Shown one piece after another: positions 60,506 to 62,191 of a stretch of DNA of 62,191 nucleotides. The stretch comes from DATGEO01 sp035310015. GTDB lineage: Bacteria; Chloroflexota; Dormibacteria; Dormibacterales; Dormibacteraceae. The first letter of the stretch is position 1. Every line of letters begins with the position of its first letter. The notes below the pieces were generated by a model. That model did not search any database and was not told where the DNA came from. It saw nothing but the letters and a program-made list of their open reading frames with translations. Both the position numbers and the translations under genes were made by a program. The stretch is from assembly GCA_035310015.1 (NCBI GenBank), contig DATGEO010000145.1, positions 1 through 62,191 of the forward strand, read 5' to 3'.

Positions 60506-60981
60506 TCGGCGATCTCCTCCTGGGCGACCAGGGCGCGGGTCGTGGCGACCAGGCGGCGGAGCAGGTTCGTGAGCAAGCGGCGCTCCTCAGCGGCCATGGC
60601 CTGGAATGCCCGGTGCACGCCGCTGCCGCGGAACAGGGTCATCTGGCCGAGCAGCCTTTCGCCTTCGGGCTCGAGGTGGACCTCGACCACCCGGCGGTCT
60701 TCCGAGTTGCGGTGCCGGCTCACCAGCCCGCGCCGCTCGAGACGGTCGAGCAGCCGGGACATCGATGCGGGGGAGTGACCCACGCGGTCGCCAAGCCGGC
60801 CGGCGTTCTGCGGGCCCGCGCGAAGCTCGCGCAGCACCGACAGCTGCGTCAGCGTGATCTCGGCCTCCTGCCAGAGCCGGACCTGGATCGGCTCGGCCAG
60901 GGCCAGCGCCTCGATGTAGGCGAGCAGCGCCTCCTTGACGTCCGGGGGCGTGCTTACGCTCGCGGGATTAGTTGTCGCCAC
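60502..60981 (-). CDS. MarR-family regulator
   Basis: A 159-residue regulator with a winged helix (LTQLSVLRELRAGPQNAGRLGDRVGHSPASMSRLLDRLERRGLVSRHRNSEDRR). The GTG start is at 60981. TAGAAT (minus strand, 60993-60988) ends six bases before it, with no ribosome binding site: probably leaderless. A perfect TTGTCG-CCA-CGACAA dyad covers the start codon. It heads the operon with the DHA2 pump and most likely represses it. Confidence 0.92.
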   Translation of the reverse strand: MATTNPASVSTPPDVKEALLAYIEALALAEPIQVRLWQEAEITLTQLSVLRELRAGPQNAGRLGDRVGHSPASMSRLLDRLERRGLVSRHRNSEDRRVVEVHLEPEGERLLGQMTLFRGSGVHRAFQAMAAEERRLLTNLLRRLVATTRALVAQEEIAE

Positions 60982-60993
60982 GACAATATTCTA
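60972..60993 (-). promoter_or_regulatory. MarR operator overlapping a leaderless start
   Basis: TTGTCG (60972-60977), CCA and CGACAA (60981-60986) form a perfect 6-bp dyad. It covers the GTG start of marR and lies directly after the TAGAAT -10 box (60988-60993, minus strand). Binding would block both promoter escape and, if the mRNA is leaderless, initiation. Confidence 0.6.
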
Positions 60994-61026
60994 CAGCGCG
61001 GCAAATTCGCGCGCCGCCGCCGGCCT

Positions 61027-61446
61027 TCAGGCGGCCTCGGCTCGCCTCGCCAGGTTGGTCAGAAGCGTTCCGAACTCCTTGGAGACCTGCGGTCCCAGCA
61101 TCCCGCCCATGACCGGCCCCAGCGGGCCTTTGACCGCGACCCACTGTCCGACCTTCGTCGTGCCGCCGGCAGGCTCGATCCGGCAGTTGAAGCGGAACGT
61201 CGTGCCGGGCACGACGCTGGTCTCCAGGGCGAAGCTGCGGCCGGGCACGACGTCGACGAGCTTCATCCTGTGATGCTGGCCGGCGCGCGTGTTCATCACG
61301 CCGGTGGTGCCGGACTGGAAGCCGCCCTGCCAGTCCATCGTCGAGACGTTGGGGTTCCAGTCGCCCCAAGTCGACATGTCCGACCAGATCTTCCAGACCT
61401 TGTCCGGCGACGCCGAGGTCTCGACCGAGGTGCCGTATTCAGCCAT
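61027..61446 (-). CDS. SRPBCC/polyketide cyclase-like protein
   Basis: A 139-residue START-like domain (TSVETSASPDKVWKIWSDMSTWGDWNPNV at the N-terminus, GPLGPVMGGMLGPQVSKEFGTLLTNLARRAE as the long C-terminal helix). Such proteins bind or modify small hydrophobic molecules; no catalytic residue can be assigned. AGGAG lies nine bases before the ATG. It is co-directional with, but 25 bases before the end of, the marR intergenic region and is probably separate. Confidence 0.85.
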   Translation of the reverse strand: MAEYGTSVETSASPDKVWKIWSDMSTWGDWNPNVSTMDWQGGFQSGTTGVMNTRAGQHHRMKLVDVVPGRSFALETSVVPGTTFRFNCRIEPAGGTTKVGQWVAVKGPLGPVMGGMLGPQVSKEFGTLLTNLARRAEAA

Positions 61447-61536
61447 TTGGCGTGCTCCTGATGGGGGTTGGCGGCCGGATCGCTCTGTCTCTTGAAGCGA
61501 CGAACGGAGCATGCCGAATTCGACGCCCCCGTGGAC

Positions 61537-61572
61537 AAAAAAAGTGGTGCGGCCGCCGCCGGCCGCACCACT
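61537..61572 (-). terminator. Intrinsic terminator of the GlsB-like gene
   Basis: On the minus strand a perfect 12-bp stem (AGTGGTGCGGCC and GGCCGCACCACT, six-base loop) is followed by seven T residues. It begins 19 bases after the stop of the GlsB-like gene. Confidence 0.9.
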
Positions 61573-61590
61573 GAAGCTAGCTGGACGGAG

Positions 61591-61851
61591 CTAGGTGAGC
61601 CGGGCCGGTTCGCGCTTCACGAGGTGCACGATGCCCACCAGGACGCAGGCGCCGATCAGGGCCACGATGAACGAGATGATCAAACCCGTCGGCTGCGTAC
61701 CGAAAATCAGGGAGAAGACGAAGCCGCCGACGAACGCCCCGACTATGCCGAGGACGATGTCCCAGATGATGCCGTAGCCGTGGCCACTCATGATCTTGCC
61801 GGCGAGCCAGCCGACGATTGCACCGAGGATCAAAAAGCCGATCAAATGCAT
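61591..61851 (-). CDS. GlsB/YeaQ/YmgE family membrane protein
   Basis: An 86-residue membrane protein of the transglycosylase-associated (GlsB) family: three glycine-rich helices, with GAIVGWLAGKIMSGHGYGIIWDIVLGIVGAFVGGFVF as the signature region. Members are stress-linked envelope proteins of unknown mechanism. A GGAGG-containing leader (TTGGAAACATG) is close; the gene ends at a strong intrinsic terminator. Confidence 0.9.
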   Translation of the reverse strand: MHLIGFLILGAIVGWLAGKIMSGHGYGIIWDIVLGIVGAFVGGFVFSLIFGTQPTGLIISFIVALIGACVLVGIVHLVKREPARLT

Positions 61852-61985
61852 GTTTCCAACCTCCGATTAATCCGCCTGCTGACGTAACCCGCAGCCCGAG
61901 GCGTGTACTCTCGTTTGCCTCCGGCCGGAGCCCGACATCCCGGCTGAACGGTCAGATGCCAAGTTCATACTTAACGGCCGCCCAG

Positions 61986-62191
61986 ATGGATTCCTCCGAT
62001 CAAGCCAGCCTGCGGGAGGTATTCGCCCAGCTCTTCGACGCCAACCCCCTGCCGAGCCTCGTGATCGACGCGCGGACCCTCCACGTCCTCGACGTCAACG
62101 CCGCGGCGATGGCGGCATTCGGGTATTCGCGCAACGAGTTTCGGGCTTTGAAAACGTCCGACCTGACCGTCCCGGAAAGCCAGGAGCAGGA
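61986..62191 (+). CDS. PAS-domain protein, 5' end only
   Basis: The first 68 codons of a gene that runs off the window. FAQLFDANPLPSLVIDARTLHVLDVNAAAMAAFGYSRNEF is a PAS sensor domain start, used in histidine kinases, diguanylate cyclases and regulators. The output domain is outside the window, so the protein class cannot be given. Divergent from the GlsB-like gene. Confidence 0.75.
   Translation, partial: MDSSDQASLREVFAQLFDANPLPSLVIDARTLHVLDVNAAAMAAFGYSRNEFRALKTSDLTVPESQEQ

Noticed and set aside
1..62191. tRNA, rRNA, prophage or transposase genes
   Set aside because: Gaps between genes were read and no cloverleaf, rRNA or transposase motif was seen; short tRNAs could be missed by eye.

Overview
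The window is GC-rich bacterial chromosome with dense coding on both strands. No rRNA, tRNA, CRISPR array, prophage or transposase was seen. The gene families present point to a soil-type Terrabacteria lineage: DUF1906 and collagen-like secreted proteins, DrrA-type and ABC-2 exporters, an ECF41 sigma factor, MocR and LAL regulators, and starts that look leaderless. Actinomycetota, Chloroflexota or Candidatus Dormibacterota are all possible. This placement is inference, because no phylogenetic marker gene lies in the window.

Layout. 0-4 kb: argF, an FAD reductase with no canonical start codon, a small secreted protein, and a gutted hemG/radical-SAM fusion. 4-13.3 kb: cell-surface genes (a collagen-like protein, a large lipoprotein, a DUF1906 protein and a secreted HExxE protein) plus a 951-residue LAL regulator. 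13.3-21.4 kb: a J-domain protein, DUF488, two ABC-2 exporters, and a DHA2 efflux pump with its TetR. 21.4-29.2 kb: a class V aminotransferase, an ECF41 sigma factor facing an NmrA-type oxidoreductase, lgt, thrC and small proteins. 29.2-35.7 kb: a MerR/DrrA/permease locus with a frameshifted permease, a GT39 enzyme, and a permease-TetR unit behind a strong dyad. 35.7-43.5 kb: a GH43-like lipoprotein, an alpha/beta hydrolase, a CnoX-like thioredoxin, a MocR/EamA pair, and an arsenic module (arsM, arsR, aquaglyceroporin). 43.6-46.6 kb: an eroded zone with four broken genes among intact chrB-like, cupin and COG4705 genes, ending in a REP-like double palindrome. 46.5-62 kb: a DUF71 PP-loop protein, a zinc-ribbon adenylate cyclase/ATPase/TPR giant, two aldo/keto reductases, a HAD protein, a CDC48-like AAA+ ATPase coupled to a membrane TPR protein, a secreted phosphodiesterase, a MarR-DHA2 operon, a GlsB-like protein, and the start of a PAS-domain protein.

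The clearest common themes are these. Exporters usually sit beside their own regulator, with a readable palindrome at the promoter. Many genes lack a Shine-Dalgarno sequence and have a TAnnnT box 5-8 bases before the start codon. Several genes survive only as 5' and 3' stubs joined by deletion. The most striking regulatory element is a mirror-image promoter between the ECF41 gene and its partner: TGTCACA, 16 bases, then TGTC on each strand, about one exact dyad centre. The best candidate for an undescribed system is the AAA+/TPR two-gene unit at 54.3-56.7 kb.
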